From the NCBI GenBank assembly GCA_934256695.1, contig CAKQPE010000017.1:1-28970 (forward strand): 28,970 nucleotides of DNA, written 5' to 3'. Numbering within the stretch: position 1 is the stretch's first letter; the number at the start of each line of letters is the position of its first letter. Shown here one piece after another: positions 14,988-22,747 of the stretch. Both the position numbers and the translations under genes were made by a program. The stretch is from an uncultured Eubacteriales bacterium (lineage in GTDB: Bacteria > Bacillota > Clostridia > Lachnospirales > Anaerotignaceae). A model generated the notes under the pieces. That model worked only from the letters and a program-made list of their open reading frames with translations. It did no database searches and was not told the origin of the DNA.

Positions 14988-16007
14988 ATGAAAGAAGAAC
15001 TTCAGAAAATCCAAGAAAAAGCCATAGCAGCTTTAAATCAGGTTAAACAGACAAAAGACCTTGACGATATTAAGGTTAAATTTTTAGGCAAAAAGGGCGA
15101 GCTTACAGCTATACTTAAAGGCATGAAAGACCTTACAAACGAACAGAGACCTATTATCGGTCAGCTTGCCAACGAAGTAAGAAACAGTATTGAAAACAAG
15201 ATTGAAGAAGTAAAAAAAGAAATCGCAAAAATCGAGCTTGAAACAAAGCTTGAAAGCGAAAAAATAGACGTTACAATGCCGGGACATACTTGTGCCTGCG
15301 GTCATAAACACCCGCTTGACAAAGTAATTGACGAAATTTCAAATATATTCATCGGTATGGGATACGAAATAGCTGACGGCCCTGAAATCGAAAAGGATTA
15401 CTATAACTTTGAAGCACTTAATATCCCTGCAAACCACCCTGCAAAGGACGAACAGGATACATTCTATATTACAAAGGACATTCTCCTCAGAACACAGACA
15501 TCTCCTGTTCAGGTAAGAACAATGGAAAAAGGCAAGCTCCCTGTAAGAATGATTTGCCCTGGTGCTGTTTACCGTTCAGACGAGGTTGACGCAACACATT
15601 CACCTGTTTTCCATCAGCTTGAAGGTCTTGTTGTAGATAAGAACATAACAATGGGCGACTTAAAGGGTGCTCTTGCTACATTTGCAAAAGAGCTTTTTGG
15701 TGAAAACACAAAGGTTCGTTTCAGACCTCATCATTTCCCATTTACAGAGCCAAGTGCCGAAATGGACGTTGAATGTTTCGTATGCGGCGGCGAAGGCTGT
15801 AGAGTATGCAAGGGTGAAGGCTGGATTGAGGTTCTCGGCTGCGGTATGGTTCACCCGAGAGTTCTTGAAATGTGTGGCATAGACCCCGATGAATACAGCG
15901 GTTTTGCTTTCGGTATGGGTCTTGAACGAGTAGCTATGCAGAGATACGGTATTACAGACCTTCGTCTGCTTTTTGAAAACGATGTTAAGTTCCTTAAACA
16001 GTTCTAA
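14988..16007 (+). CDS. pheS: Phenylalanyl-tRNA synthetase, alpha subunit
   Basis: The alpha subunit of the cytoplasmic alpha2-beta2 enzyme that charges tRNA-Phe. It has 339 residues, the standard length. Residues 1-90 form the N-terminal coiled coil that contacts tRNA. The class II catalytic core follows: motif 1 near residue 110-150, motif 2 YRSDEVDATHSPVFHQLEG near 195-213, and motif 3 with GFAFGMGLERVAMQRYG near 305-321. The ATG at 14988 has AAAGGAG 8 bases upstream. pheT follows after 20 bases, forming the usual pheST operon under T-box control. A cysteine-rich run (CFVCGGEGCRVCKGEGW, about 262-278) sits in the catalytic domain, as is common in Firmicutes PheS. Confidence 0.97.
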   Translation: MKEELQKIQEKAIAALNQVKQTKDLDDIKVKFLGKKGELTAILKGMKDLTNEQRPIIGQLANEVRNSIENKIEEVKKEIAKIELETKLESEKIDVTMPGHTCACGHKHPLDKVIDEISNIFIGMGYEIADGPEIEKDYYNFEALNIPANHPAKDEQDTFYITKDILLRTQTSPVQVRTMEKGKLPVRMICPGAVYRSDEVDATHSPVFHQLEGLVVDKNITMGDLKGALATFAKELFGENTKVRFRPHHFPFTEPSAEMDVECFVCGGEGCRVCKGEGWIEVLGCGMVHPRVLEMCGIDPDEYSGFAFGMGLERVAMQRYGITDLRLLFENDVKFLKQF

Positions 16008-16027
16008 GAAAGGGGAGTGTATATATA

Positions 16028-18427
16028 ATGGATATGTCAATGACATGGTTAAAGGACTATGTAGATGTAGATACTGATATTAAAGATTTTGTTGAAGATA
16101 TTACTCTTTCCGGCTCAAAGGTAGAAGGATACACTATCATTGGCGGAGATATTAAAAACGTAGTTGTAGGCAAGGTGCTTTCTATAGAGAAACACCCTGA
16201 CGCAGACAAGCTTGTTATAACAAAAATAGATATAGGAAACGGTGAGCCTTTACAGATAGTTACAGGTGCTACAAACCTTTATGTAGGTGCGGTTGTGCCT
16301 GTTGCTTTAAGCGGTTCAACACTTGCAAACGGTGTTAAAATCAAAAAAGGCAAACTCCGTGGTGTAGAATCAAACGGTATGTTATGTTCTGTAGAAGAAC
16401 TTGGCTGTGACAGACATGATTTTCCGGAAGCTCCCGAAAACGGAATTTATATATTCAAAGATGAAGTTCCTCTTGGAACAGATGTAGTTAAAGCTATGGA
16501 TTTATATGATGAATCTGTAGAGTTTGAAATTACATCAAACAGACCGGACTGTTTCAGCATGATCGGTCTTGCAAGAGAAACAGCCGCAACATACAACAAA
16601 CAGCTCAGATACCCTGAAATAACAGTCCGTGAAGAAGCAGAAGGCAACATAAACGATATGGTTTCAGTAGAAATCAAAAACAGCGAGCTTTGCCCAAGAT
16701 ACGTTGCAAGAGTTGTTAAAAACGTAAAAATCGGTCCTTCTCCAAGATGGATGAGAAAAAGACTCCGTTCAGTAGGCATAAGACCTATTAACAACATTGT
16801 AGATATTACAAACTATGTAATGCAGGAATTCGGTCAGCCTATGCACGCTTTCAGCATTGATACTATAAAGGACAGACACATAATAGTAAGAAATGCGGAA
16901 AACGGTGAGAAGTTTACTACTCTTGACGGAATCGAAAGAACTCTCGATTCATCAATGCTTGTTATTGCAGACAAGGAAAAGGCTGTCGGCATAGCAGGTG
17001 TTATGGGCGGCGAAAACTCAATGATTACAGGGGATACGGCAGAAGTTTTGTTTGAGTCTGCAAACTTCAACGGCCCTAACGTAAGAATAACAGCCAAAAA
17101 GCTTGGTTTAAGAACAGACGCATCAAGCAAGTTTGAAAAAGGTCTTGACCCTAATGTATGCGAAGAAGCAATTAACAGAGCAGTTCAGCTTGTTGAACTT
17201 CTCGGCTGCGGCGATGTTGTTAAAGGTTCTGTAGACTGTTATCCTAATAAACTTGAGCCAAAACAGATTCCTTACAGCCCTGAAAAGATAAACAAACTTC
17301 TCGGAACAGATATTTCCGAGGATGAAATGGTTGAGCTTTTCGGCAGACTTGAAATAGGTGTAGACAGAGCAAACAAAATGCTTACTATTCCGACTTTCAG
17401 ACCTGACCTTGAAACAAATGCCGATCTTGCAGAAGAAGTAGCAAGACTTCACGGTTATGATAAGATTGAGCCTACACTTGCAACAGGTACGCCTACAGTA
17501 GGCAAGAAGTCATATGAACAGCAGATAACAGACATAATCAAAGATACAATGGTATCAAACGGTCTTTGCGAAGCTATGACATATACTTTTGAAAGTCCTA
17601 AGGTATTTGATAAGCTCCTTATTCCTGCCGACAGTTATTTAAGAAAAGTTATTAAGATTTCAAATCCTCTTGGTGAGGACTTCTCTGTAATGAGAACAAT
17701 AACTCTTAACGGAATACTTAATTCACTTTCAACAAACTATAACAGAAGAAACGAAGAAGCTGCATTATTTGAAATAGGCAAGATATTTATACCAAAATCA
17801 CTTCCTATTACAGAACTTCCGGACGAGCCTAAGAAACTTACTCTCGGTATGTACGGAAAGGGTATTGATTTCTATACAATAAAAGGCATAATTGAGCATT
17901 TGTTTGATGTTCTCGGTATGAGCAACAAAGTTGAATTTAAGCCTAATACGGAAATAACATGGATGCACCCGGGAAGAACAGCCGATATTTGCATAAACGG
18001 CGAAAATGCAGGCTATATAGGCGAGCTTCACCCGGTAGTAGGTGACAACTATTCAATAGAGACAAGGGTGTATATTGCCGTTGTTGATTTTGACGAAATT
18101 GTTAAAAATACAAGCCTTGTAACAGAATATAAACCACTTCCTAAATATCCGGCAATAACAAGAGATATATCAATGGTTATTAAAGACACGGTATTTGTTA
18201 AGGATATTGAAAAAGTAATATCCGAAAACGGCGGAAAGCTTATTGAAAGTATTAAACTCTTTGACGTATATCAGGGAAGCCAGATCGAAAGAGGATATAA
18301 ATCTGTTTCATACTCAATTACATTCAGAGCAGAAGACAGAACTCTTGTTGATGATGATGTAAACCCTGCTATGAAAAAAATACTTTCTGCTCTTGAAAAA
18401 GAGTTTGGTGCAAACCTCAGAGAATAA
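16028..18427 (+). CDS. pheT: Phenylalanyl-tRNA synthetase, beta subunit
   Basis: The 799-residue beta subunit partners PheS and edits mischarged Tyr-tRNA-Phe. Domains in order: N-terminal tip, a tRNA-binding OB fold at about 40-150 (VVVGKVLSIEKHPDADKLVITKIDIG), the B3/B4 editing domain at about 210-390, the B5 domain at about 400-475, the inactive synthetase-like core, and the C-terminal anticodon-binding ferredoxin-like domain at about 705-798 (KYPAITRDISMV). Length is typical. The ATG at 16028 follows GGGGAG by 8 bases; in-frame ATGs at 16034 and 16040 are alternatives that would remove at most four residues. It is the last gene of the operon, with a terminator at 18495. Confidence 0.97.
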   Translation: MDMSMTWLKDYVDVDTDIKDFVEDITLSGSKVEGYTIIGGDIKNVVVGKVLSIEKHPDADKLVITKIDIGNGEPLQIVTGATNLYVGAVVPVALSGSTLANGVKIKKGKLRGVESNGMLCSVEELGCDRHDFPEAPENGIYIFKDEVPLGTDVVKAMDLYDESVEFEITSNRPDCFSMIGLARETAATYNKQLRYPEITVREEAEGNINDMVSVEIKNSELCPRYVARVVKNVKIGPSPRWMRKRLRSVGIRPINNIVDITNYVMQEFGQPMHAFSIDTIKDRHIIVRNAENGEKFTTLDGIERTLDSSMLVIADKEKAVGIAGVMGGENSMITGDTAEVLFESANFNGPNVRITAKKLGLRTDASSKFEKGLDPNVCEEAINRAVQLVELLGCGDVVKGSVDCYPNKLEPKQIPYSPEKINKLLGTDISEDEMVELFGRLEIGVDRANKMLTIPTFRPDLETNADLAEEVARLHGYDKIEPTLATGTPTVGKKSYEQQITDIIKDTMVSNGLCEAMTYTFESPKVFDKLLIPADSYLRKVIKISNPLGEDFSVMRTITLNGILNSLSTNYNRRNEEAALFEIGKIFIPKSLPITELPDEPKKLTLGMYGKGIDFYTIKGIIEHLFDVLGMSNKVEFKPNTEITWMHPGRTADICINGENAGYIGELHPVVGDNYSIETRVYIAVVDFDEIVKNTSLVTEYKPLPKYPAITRDISMVIKDTVFVKDIEKVISENGGKLIESIKLFDVYQGSQIERGYKSVSYSITFRAEDRTLVDDDVNPAMKKILSALEKEFGANLRE

Positions 18428-18494
18428 AATATAAAATAAATATATTGTGTTTTGTAAGATGTGGATTTTAAGGTACAAAACATAAAGAATTAAT

Positions 18495-18531
18495 AAAAGC
18501 TGTTTCCGAAATATTTTTGGAGACAGTTTTT
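18495..18531 (+). terminator. Rho-independent terminator after pheT
   Basis: CTGTTTCC (18500-18507) pairs with GGAGACAG (18519-18526) with one G-T pair, flanked by AAAA on the left and a T run on the right. Confidence 0.8.
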
Positions 18532-18532
18532 A

Positions 18533-19022
18533 TTTTTTCAATCGGTTTAGGTGGGTTTTACGGTAAAGGACATGATTACAGAAACTGCAATTATAAGTAA
18601 AAAACAAGTAAGTTTGAATTTGGCTGAGGAATATATATTTCAGTAATATTTTTGGAAATATTTTTAATATTATTGCTAAGTTTATAGATATTGAAAGAAA
18701 ATAGACAAAGATTTAATTAATATATTTATTAATATCTACCTAATGTATTTTAAAATAAGTCCATATAATGATGTTCGTGTATCATAATAAATATTTAGGT
18801 GTTATTTTTAGTAATATTTTACTATAGAGTCTGAAATTAATATTTATATAATTTATAATTTTCAACATAAAATATATCCTGTATAAATAAACTGTTGCCT
18901 GTGCAATATTTATATTAACCAAAAACATATTGTTATAAGATTAATTATAGTGTATATTAAATATAGATATTGCATATGATTTTTAATTTTGTGGATTGTA
19001 GTTTTTATTATATGGTAATGTA
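18533..19022. other. AT-rich gap with no recognised feature
   Basis: About 490 bases of very AT-rich DNA between the pheT terminator and the XRE promoter. No ORF with a ribosome site, repeat copy, tRNA or clear hairpin stands out. A 24-codon frame at 18572-18646 lacks a properly spaced ribosome site. It could be decayed DNA or a regulatory spacer; I see no positive evidence for either. Confidence 0.6.
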
Positions 19023-19051
19023 TTCAAATTTCTTTGATAAAACTATATAAT
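19023..19051 (+). promoter_or_regulatory. Putative promoter of the XRE regulator gene
   Basis: TTCAAA (19023-19028) and TATAAT (19046-19051) are 17 bases apart. A second candidate, TTGATA (19034-19039) with TATAAT (19055-19060), has a short 15-base spacer. Confidence 0.5.
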
Positions 19052-19100
19052 AGATATAATGCCATTTAGTAATGATATAATTCGTCATTATAATATCTAT
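19050..19100 (+). promoter_or_regulatory. Nested inverted repeats before the XRE gene, candidate operator
   Basis: Outer arms ATAGATAT (19050-19057) and ATATCTAT (19093-19100) pair perfectly. ATAATG (19056-19061) is mirrored by CATTAT (19086-19091), and TAATGA (19070-19075) by TCATTA (19085-19090). The group starts at the predicted -10 box. Autoregulation by the encoded repressor-like protein is inferred, not shown. Confidence 0.45.
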
Positions 19101-19126
19101 CAAAATTAATTAATGAGGTGATAAGT

Positions 19127-19537
19127 TTGGAATTCAAAGAACGTCTTAAATCCTTACGAAAGGAAAGAAAACTTACCCAGAGTGCATTAGGTGCCATTCT
19201 TAACTATGGTTATACTGCCATTTCCAACTATGAGTCAGGAAGAAATGAACCTTCAATTACGGACTTAAAGAAGATTGCTGAGTTCTTTGATGTTTCTATG
19301 GATTATCTCCTTTGTGTAAATGACATTAGGAACCCATATGTTGAAAGAGATTATCCGGAACAGTTCAACGAGTTTAAAAACATATACACAATGCTTGATA
19401 ATGACAGAAGAAATTTGTTGGACGACTTTATGCGTTGGATGTTGGACAGACAGATTAAGGCACTTTCCGAATCAAAACAGAAGTTTAAAGTAGCTCAGGA
19501 TACAGTGCCATATAAATCTAAATCAACAGAAAATTAA
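19127..19537 (+). CDS. XRE-family helix-turn-helix transcriptional regulator
   Basis: A 136-residue protein with an N-terminal HTH_3 (Cro/C1-type) domain at about 5-60 (RLKSLRKERKLTQSALG, then AISNYESGRNEPSITDLKKIAEFFDVSMDYLL). The C-terminal half (about 68-136) is charged, with no recognised domain, and may serve dimerisation or sensing. TTG at 19127 is the preferred start: GAGGTG at 19115-19120 is its ribosome site, 6 bases away. The in-frame GTG at 19118 lies within that site, so a start there is unlikely. The gene stands alone between an AT-rich gap and a terminator. Target genes are unknown; inverted repeats in its own leader suggest autoregulation. A phage or mobile-element remnant is possible, but no such neighbours are seen. 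Confidence 0.88.
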   Translation: MEFKERLKSLRKERKLTQSALGAILNYGYTAISNYESGRNEPSITDLKKIAEFFDVSMDYLLCVNDIRNPYVERDYPEQFNEFKNIYTMLDNDRRNLLDDFMRWMLDRQIKALSESKQKFKVAQDTVPYKSKSTEN

Positions 19538-19602
19538 TATTAATAGGTTTGGTTTGACCAATATACCAAGGACGACAAAATAGGTGGCAATAAAAATCAG
19601 CT

Positions 19603-19642
19603 AAAACAAAAAACAGCCGAATTATAGGCTGTTTTTTGTTTT
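19603..19642 (+). terminator. Rho-independent terminator after the XRE gene
   Basis: AAAACAAAAAACAGCC (19603-19618) pairs with GGCTGTTTTTTGTTTT (19627-19642) around an 8-base loop, 65 bases after the stop codon. Confidence 0.85.
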
Positions 19643-19676
19643 TTATGATAGGCAATTAAGTCAATGATATTTTTAC

Positions 19677-19720
19677 AACGAAAAAGCCTAACGAATAGTT
19701 AACATTCGTTAAGCTTTTTT
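19677..19720. terminator. Second terminator-like hairpin in the XRE-purK gap
   Basis: A-rich AAAAAGCCTAACGAAT (19681-19696) pairs with ATTCGTTAAGCTTTTTT (19704-19720) with one mismatch or bulge. Symmetry would let it stop transcription from either side. Confidence 0.65.
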
Positions 19721-19732
19721 GTTGAAGTAAAA

Positions 19733-20054
19733 CCCTTCCGTCACAACTCCGTTGTGCCACCTTCCCTTTCAGGGACGGCTTTCAAGTTGGGAAGGCTCCC
19801 ATGAAAGGGGAGCTGTCACGCAGTGACTGAGGGGTTATGTTTCGAATCGATAAATTTATATTTAGAGTGAAAAATATTGGTTTTAAAGCCTTCCTTTGGG
19901 GGAAGGTGTCACGCAGTGACGGATGAGGGATTATTTTGATTATAAATTATGCCTTTTCTATAGCTCATTTTACTTAGCCCTTATCCGCTTCGCTTGCGGC
20001 TTCAGCACCTTCTCCCGAGAGAAGGCAAACCCTTCCGTCACAGCTACGCTATGT
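19733..20054. repeat. Family 2 repeat cluster, copy III (modules R, F, F, R, partial R)
   Basis: R module 19733-19782 has hairpin CACAAC (19742-19747) / GTTGTG (19751-19756). F module 19792-19836 is nearly identical to 33-78. F module 19887-19930 ends CGGATGAGGGA and faces R module 19977-20026. A partial R module spans 20030-20054. Modules pair as inverted repeats of about 100-140 bases. Confidence 0.85.
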
Positions 20055-20081
20055 ATTAACGGCAATTTTATATTTAATCTA

Positions 20082-20109
20082 AAAATACCGTGACTTGTCA
20101 CGGTATTTT
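20082..20109 (-). terminator. Terminator after purK (hairpin 0 of copy E)
   Basis: AAAATACCGTGAC (20082-20094) pairs perfectly with GTCACGGTATTTT (20097-20109). It is symmetrical and probably bidirectional; it lies 65 bases beyond the purK stop on the minus strand. Confidence 0.75.
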
Positions 20110-20173
20110 ACTAAAAGTTTTATTCGATTTTTTGAAAAAAATCGTGGGGTATTGGGGCAAAGCCCCAAGGTCT
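20082..20173 (+). repeat. Family 1 three-hairpin element, copy E
   Basis: Hairpin 0 at 20082-20109, linker AAAAGTTTT, hairpin 1 CGATTTTTT (20125-20133) / AAAAAATCG (20136-20144), hairpin 2 TTGGGGC (20152-20158), loop AAA, GCCCCAA (20162-20168), then GGTCTTT. Relative to copy C, stem pairs C-G/A-T are exchanged on both sides. Hairpin 2 ends 5 bases from the purK stop. Confidence 0.88.
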
Positions 20174-21325
20174 TTACCCGTGAATTTTGATAAAATCCTT
20201 TGCCTTGTCGGCATTCTTTTCCGCTTCCTCAAGAGTTGCGGCTGTGGCTGTAAGATGAGCCATTTTTCTCTTTGGCTTGCTTGTTTCTTTGCCATAAATG
20301 TGCAGTGTAACTCCGGGGATTGAAAGACACTGATCCGCACCTTCAATAACGGCTTTGCCCTGTGAGCCTTCTTCACCCAGAATGTTTCGCATTACAACAG
20401 GACGAATAAGGGAAGGGTCGCCAAGAGGGAGTCCGCTTACGGCTCTTATGTGCTGTTCAAACTGGCTTGTAACACAGGCTTCTATTGTGTAGTGACCGGA
20501 GTTATGAGGTCTCGGTGCAACCTCGTTTATGGCAACATCACCGTTTGGAGCAACGAACATTTCCACACAGAACATACCTACACCTTCGAAAACTTCCATT
20601 ACACGTTTTGCAAGGTTCATTGCATTGGCTGTTGTTTCGGCAGAAATTGCGGCAGGCACTCTTGTTTTGTCAAGAATACTGTCCTTATGTATGTTTTCCG
20701 CAACAGGGTAAACCTTTATGTCTCCGTCTATGCTTCGACAGGCAAGGACTGAAATTTCCATTATAAACGGATAGAATTTTTCAGCCATAAGCGGAAGTGT
20801 ACCGCCGCCGAGAGCCTTAAAACCGTTTTCGCAGTCGTTTTCGTCTTTTACAACATGGTTGCCTTTTCCGTCATATCCGCCTGTGCAGGCTTTAAGCATT
20901 AAAGGAAAGCCGTATTTTTTGCCTGCGGAAAGTATTTCTTCCGGTGAAGAAACAGCCATGAACTCGGGAACAGGAATATTATCTTTGGCGAGAAGTGTTT
21001 TCTGTGTAAACTTATTCTGTATTATTTCAAGGCTTTTGGCTGTAGGGTAAACCTTTTTGCCTTCGTTTTCAAGTTCTTCGAGAACCTTTGCGTTTATATG
21101 CTCAAACTCATATGTAATTACGTCTGATTTTTCCGCAAGAAGTCTTATTGCCTCGGCGTCCTCGAAATCCGCAACAATATGCTCATCTACAATAGTGTGT
21201 GCCGGACAGTGGACAGTAGGGTCGAGAACGGTTATATAAAAGCCCATTTTTTTGGCTTCAAGTATCATCATCTGACCAAGCTGGCCGCCGCCTATAATTC
21301 CGATTTTTTTATTTATGTTCTGCAT
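20174..21325 (-). CDS. purK: 5-(carboxyamino)imidazole ribonucleotide synthase
   Basis: PurK uses ATP and bicarbonate to carboxylate 5-aminoimidazole ribonucleotide in purine synthesis. The 383-residue protein has the N-terminal dinucleotide-like fold (KIGIIGGGQLGQMM, residues 7-20), an ATP-grasp domain (KACTGGYDGKGNHVV near 145, CVEMFV near 250, NEVAPRPHNSGHYTIEAC near 265) and a C-terminal domain (LHIYGKETSKPKRKMAHLTA). Length is typical. The ATG at 21325 follows CGGAGGT, a ribosome site made from the last codons of the upstream acyltransferase gene, with only 3 bases between stop and start, so translation is likely coupled. The expected partner purE is not adjacent. D-alanine ligase-like alternatives are excluded by the PurK-specific N- and C-terminal signatures. 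Confidence 0.95.
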   Translation of the reverse strand: MQNINKKIGIIGGGQLGQMMILEAKKMGFYITVLDPTVHCPAHTIVDEHIVADFEDAEAIRLLAEKSDVITYEFEHINAKVLEELENEGKKVYPTAKSLEIIQNKFTQKTLLAKDNIPVPEFMAVSSPEEILSAGKKYGFPLMLKACTGGYDGKGNHVVKDENDCENGFKALGGGTLPLMAEKFYPFIMEISVLACRSIDGDIKVYPVAENIHKDSILDKTRVPAAISAETTANAMNLAKRVMEVFEGVGMFCVEMFVAPNGDVAINEVAPRPHNSGHYTIEACVTSQFEQHIRAVSGLPLGDPSLIRPVVMRNILGEEGSQGKAVIEGADQCLSIPGVTLHIYGKETSKPKRKMAHLTATAATLEEAEKNADKAKDFIKIHG

Positions 21326-21328
21326 TTT

Positions 21329-22357
21329 TTACCTCCGTTTAATAAACTTTTTCTTTATATTTAAGTATAAAATACATAAAACCGATGTTATTATATAAAC
21401 CGACAAAATACGGACAATATACATTTTACCGATGCTTGTCATGCCTATTTGTGTCATTTTGCGGTTTACAATGTTCATTACAAAGCAATGAGAGAGATAA
21501 ATATAAAAACTTGAAGAATCAATGTTTTTAAGTATCTTATTCATATTAAAACCGTTTTTGCATAGGATTGAAAACAGTCCGAAAAGAAACATTATTGCAC
21601 TTATACAATAGAGCAGATGAAGGTTTTCAAGCTGATTAAAAACAAAGTCTTTTGCAAATACATTATAGCTTAAAATTCCGTCTGCAAGTGCCAGAACCAC
21701 AAAAACAACTGTTTCAACAGGTATATATTTTATTGCAAAATTTTTGAATTTACCGTAATCCAGACCGGCATAACAGCCTAAAATCCAGTAAAAGATATAT
21801 GTTATAAAAATTCTGTCATGGTATGCAAAATTCGGAAACACCAAAGGCAGATATTTTTTTGCCAATACCATTATTACAAAAGAAAGAACAAGAACGATTC
21901 TTTTGTCAACGGCTTTAAAAATGCGTATCCAAAGCGGCATAAGCAGGTAAAACTGGAATATGGCTATTATAAAATAAAAAGGACTTACTATTGAGCCGTT
22001 TAAAATATATCCGCACAGAGCCTTTATATCAAAAGGGAAATAGCCTATGTAGCAGTAATAAAGGTAGTATACGGCTGTCCAGATGATATATGGCAGAAGT
22101 ATTGTTTTAACACGTTTTTTTATAAAAGGAACGAAAGAAAAATTATCCGTACCCTTCATAAAAAATTTAAGACCGCTTAAAAATATAAAGCCCTGCACAA
22201 CAAATGCACTTAACCGCCAAGGGAGCATTACTACAAGGTACTGCAATGAATCCTTCTGAAGCTGGGACACAGGTATACTGGATACGTGTATAAAAACTAC
22301 CATAAGGCAGAGAAGTATATTCAAAAGCGAAATTTCGGTTTTTCTTTCGGAAGGCAC
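21329..22357 (-). CDS. Acyltransferase 3 family integral membrane protein
   Basis: The 342-residue protein belongs to the acyltransferase 3 family (Pfam PF01757), which moves acyl groups onto sugars or cell-surface polymers. About ten hydrophobic segments cover the whole length. The family's conserved histidine lies in the first one (LMVVFIHVSS, about residue 24), and the FIFLSGLKFFMKG loop (about 57-69) matches the second family motif. The start is GTG at 22357, with AGAGG on the minus strand about 8 bases before. It is directly upstream of purK and shares its transcript. Purine synthesis and surface acylation have no obvious link, so the pairing may be accidental. The acyl acceptor is unknown. 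Confidence 0.85.
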   Translation of the reverse strand: MPSERKTEISLLNILLCLMVVFIHVSSIPVSQLQKDSLQYLVVMLPWRLSAFVVQGFIFLSGLKFFMKGTDNFSFVPFIKKRVKTILLPYIIWTAVYYLYYCYIGYFPFDIKALCGYILNGSIVSPFYFIIAIFQFYLLMPLWIRIFKAVDKRIVLVLSFVIMVLAKKYLPLVFPNFAYHDRIFITYIFYWILGCYAGLDYGKFKNFAIKYIPVETVVFVVLALADGILSYNVFAKDFVFNQLENLHLLYCISAIMFLFGLFSILCKNGFNMNKILKNIDSSSFYIYLSHCFVMNIVNRKMTQIGMTSIGKMYIVRILSVYIITSVLCILYLNIKKKFIKRR

Positions 22358-22382
22358 TGTCTAACCTCTTTCTTAACCCCAA

Positions 22383-22470
22383 AAACCGTGGACTCTGTCC
22401 ACACCTGTGAACTTTTGAAAAAGTTCAATCAAAACTTTTATCAGATACCATGACAATAGTCATGGTATCT
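22383..22470 (-). repeat. Family 1 three-hairpin element, copy F
   Basis: On the minus strand: hairpin 0 (22443-22470, shared with copy G), linker GATAAAAGTTTTGAT, hairpin 1 GAACTTTT/AAAAGTTC (22409-22426), hairpin 2 GTGGAC/GTCCAC (22388-22402, loop AGA). It is close to copy B, but hairpin 1 differs with matching changes on both arms (GAGCC/GGCTC in B). Confidence 0.85.
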
Positions 22471-22538
22471 TGTTAAAGTTTAGGTCAAGCCTTTTTAAAG
22501 GCTTGTGGGGTTTGGGGCAAAGCCCCATATATCTTTTT
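22443..22538 (+). repeat. Family 1 three-hairpin element, copy G
   Basis: Hairpin 0 AGATACCATGAC (22443-22454) / GTCATGGTATCT (22459-22470) is shared with copy F. Hairpin 1 is CAAGCCTTT (22486-22494) / AAAGGCTTG (22497-22505); hairpin 2 is TGGGGC (22513-22518), AAA, GCCCCA (22522-22527). The linker AAAGTTTAG is slightly diverged. Confidence 0.85.
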
Positions 22539-22692
22539 AGTCTTTAAAAGTATAGCATAGGAAGATTGGTATAACAATATTTTGCGGTGTCAAAAATTGC
22601 GGTTAATTTGAAAAAAATATCGTTAAATATTTGTTTTTGTGTTTTAATTTGGAATTGTACGGTTAAATATCTATGCAAAAACACATAAAAAA

Positions 22693-22701
22693 TGGTATAC
22701 T
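22693..22701 (+). promoter_or_regulatory. Extended -10 promoter element before ftsK
   Basis: TGG followed by TATACT (22696-22701) gives an extended -10 element. The -35 position (22673-22678, ATGCAA) is weak. The leader to the ATG at 22748 would be about 40 bases. Confidence 0.45.
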
Positions 22702-22747
22702 GATTTAATGTACAAATAATCAGTAAGTAAAATGGGGTGTAAATTAA

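Larger units (their letters stand above)
19538..20173. other. Gene-free region between XRE and purK: terminators and repeats
   Basis: This 636-base gap contains two terminator hairpins (19603-19720), a five-module family 2 cluster (19733-20054) and family 1 copy E (20082-20173), which adjoins the purK stop codon. No coding potential was found. Confidence 0.8.
22358..22747. other. Divergent intergenic region with mirrored repeats and ftsK promoter
   Basis: The 390-base gap between the divergent acyltransferase and ftsK genes holds repeat copies F and G around a single shared hairpin (22383-22538), about 150 AT-rich bases, and a likely ftsK promoter at 22696. No further gene is seen. Confidence 0.75.

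Noticed and set aside
18572..18646. 24-codon small ORF in the AT-rich gap
   Set aside because: The only purine-rich site (AAAGGA) is 1 base from the ATG, too close, and the peptide has no distinguishing feature.
19733..20173. CRISPR array or integron-like attachment sites
   Set aside because: Repeats are not evenly spaced direct repeats with unique spacers, no cas or integrase gene is present, and modules are inverted.
20450..20766. Several overlapping plus-strand frames opposite purK
   Set aside because: They are antisense shadows of a confidently identified gene.
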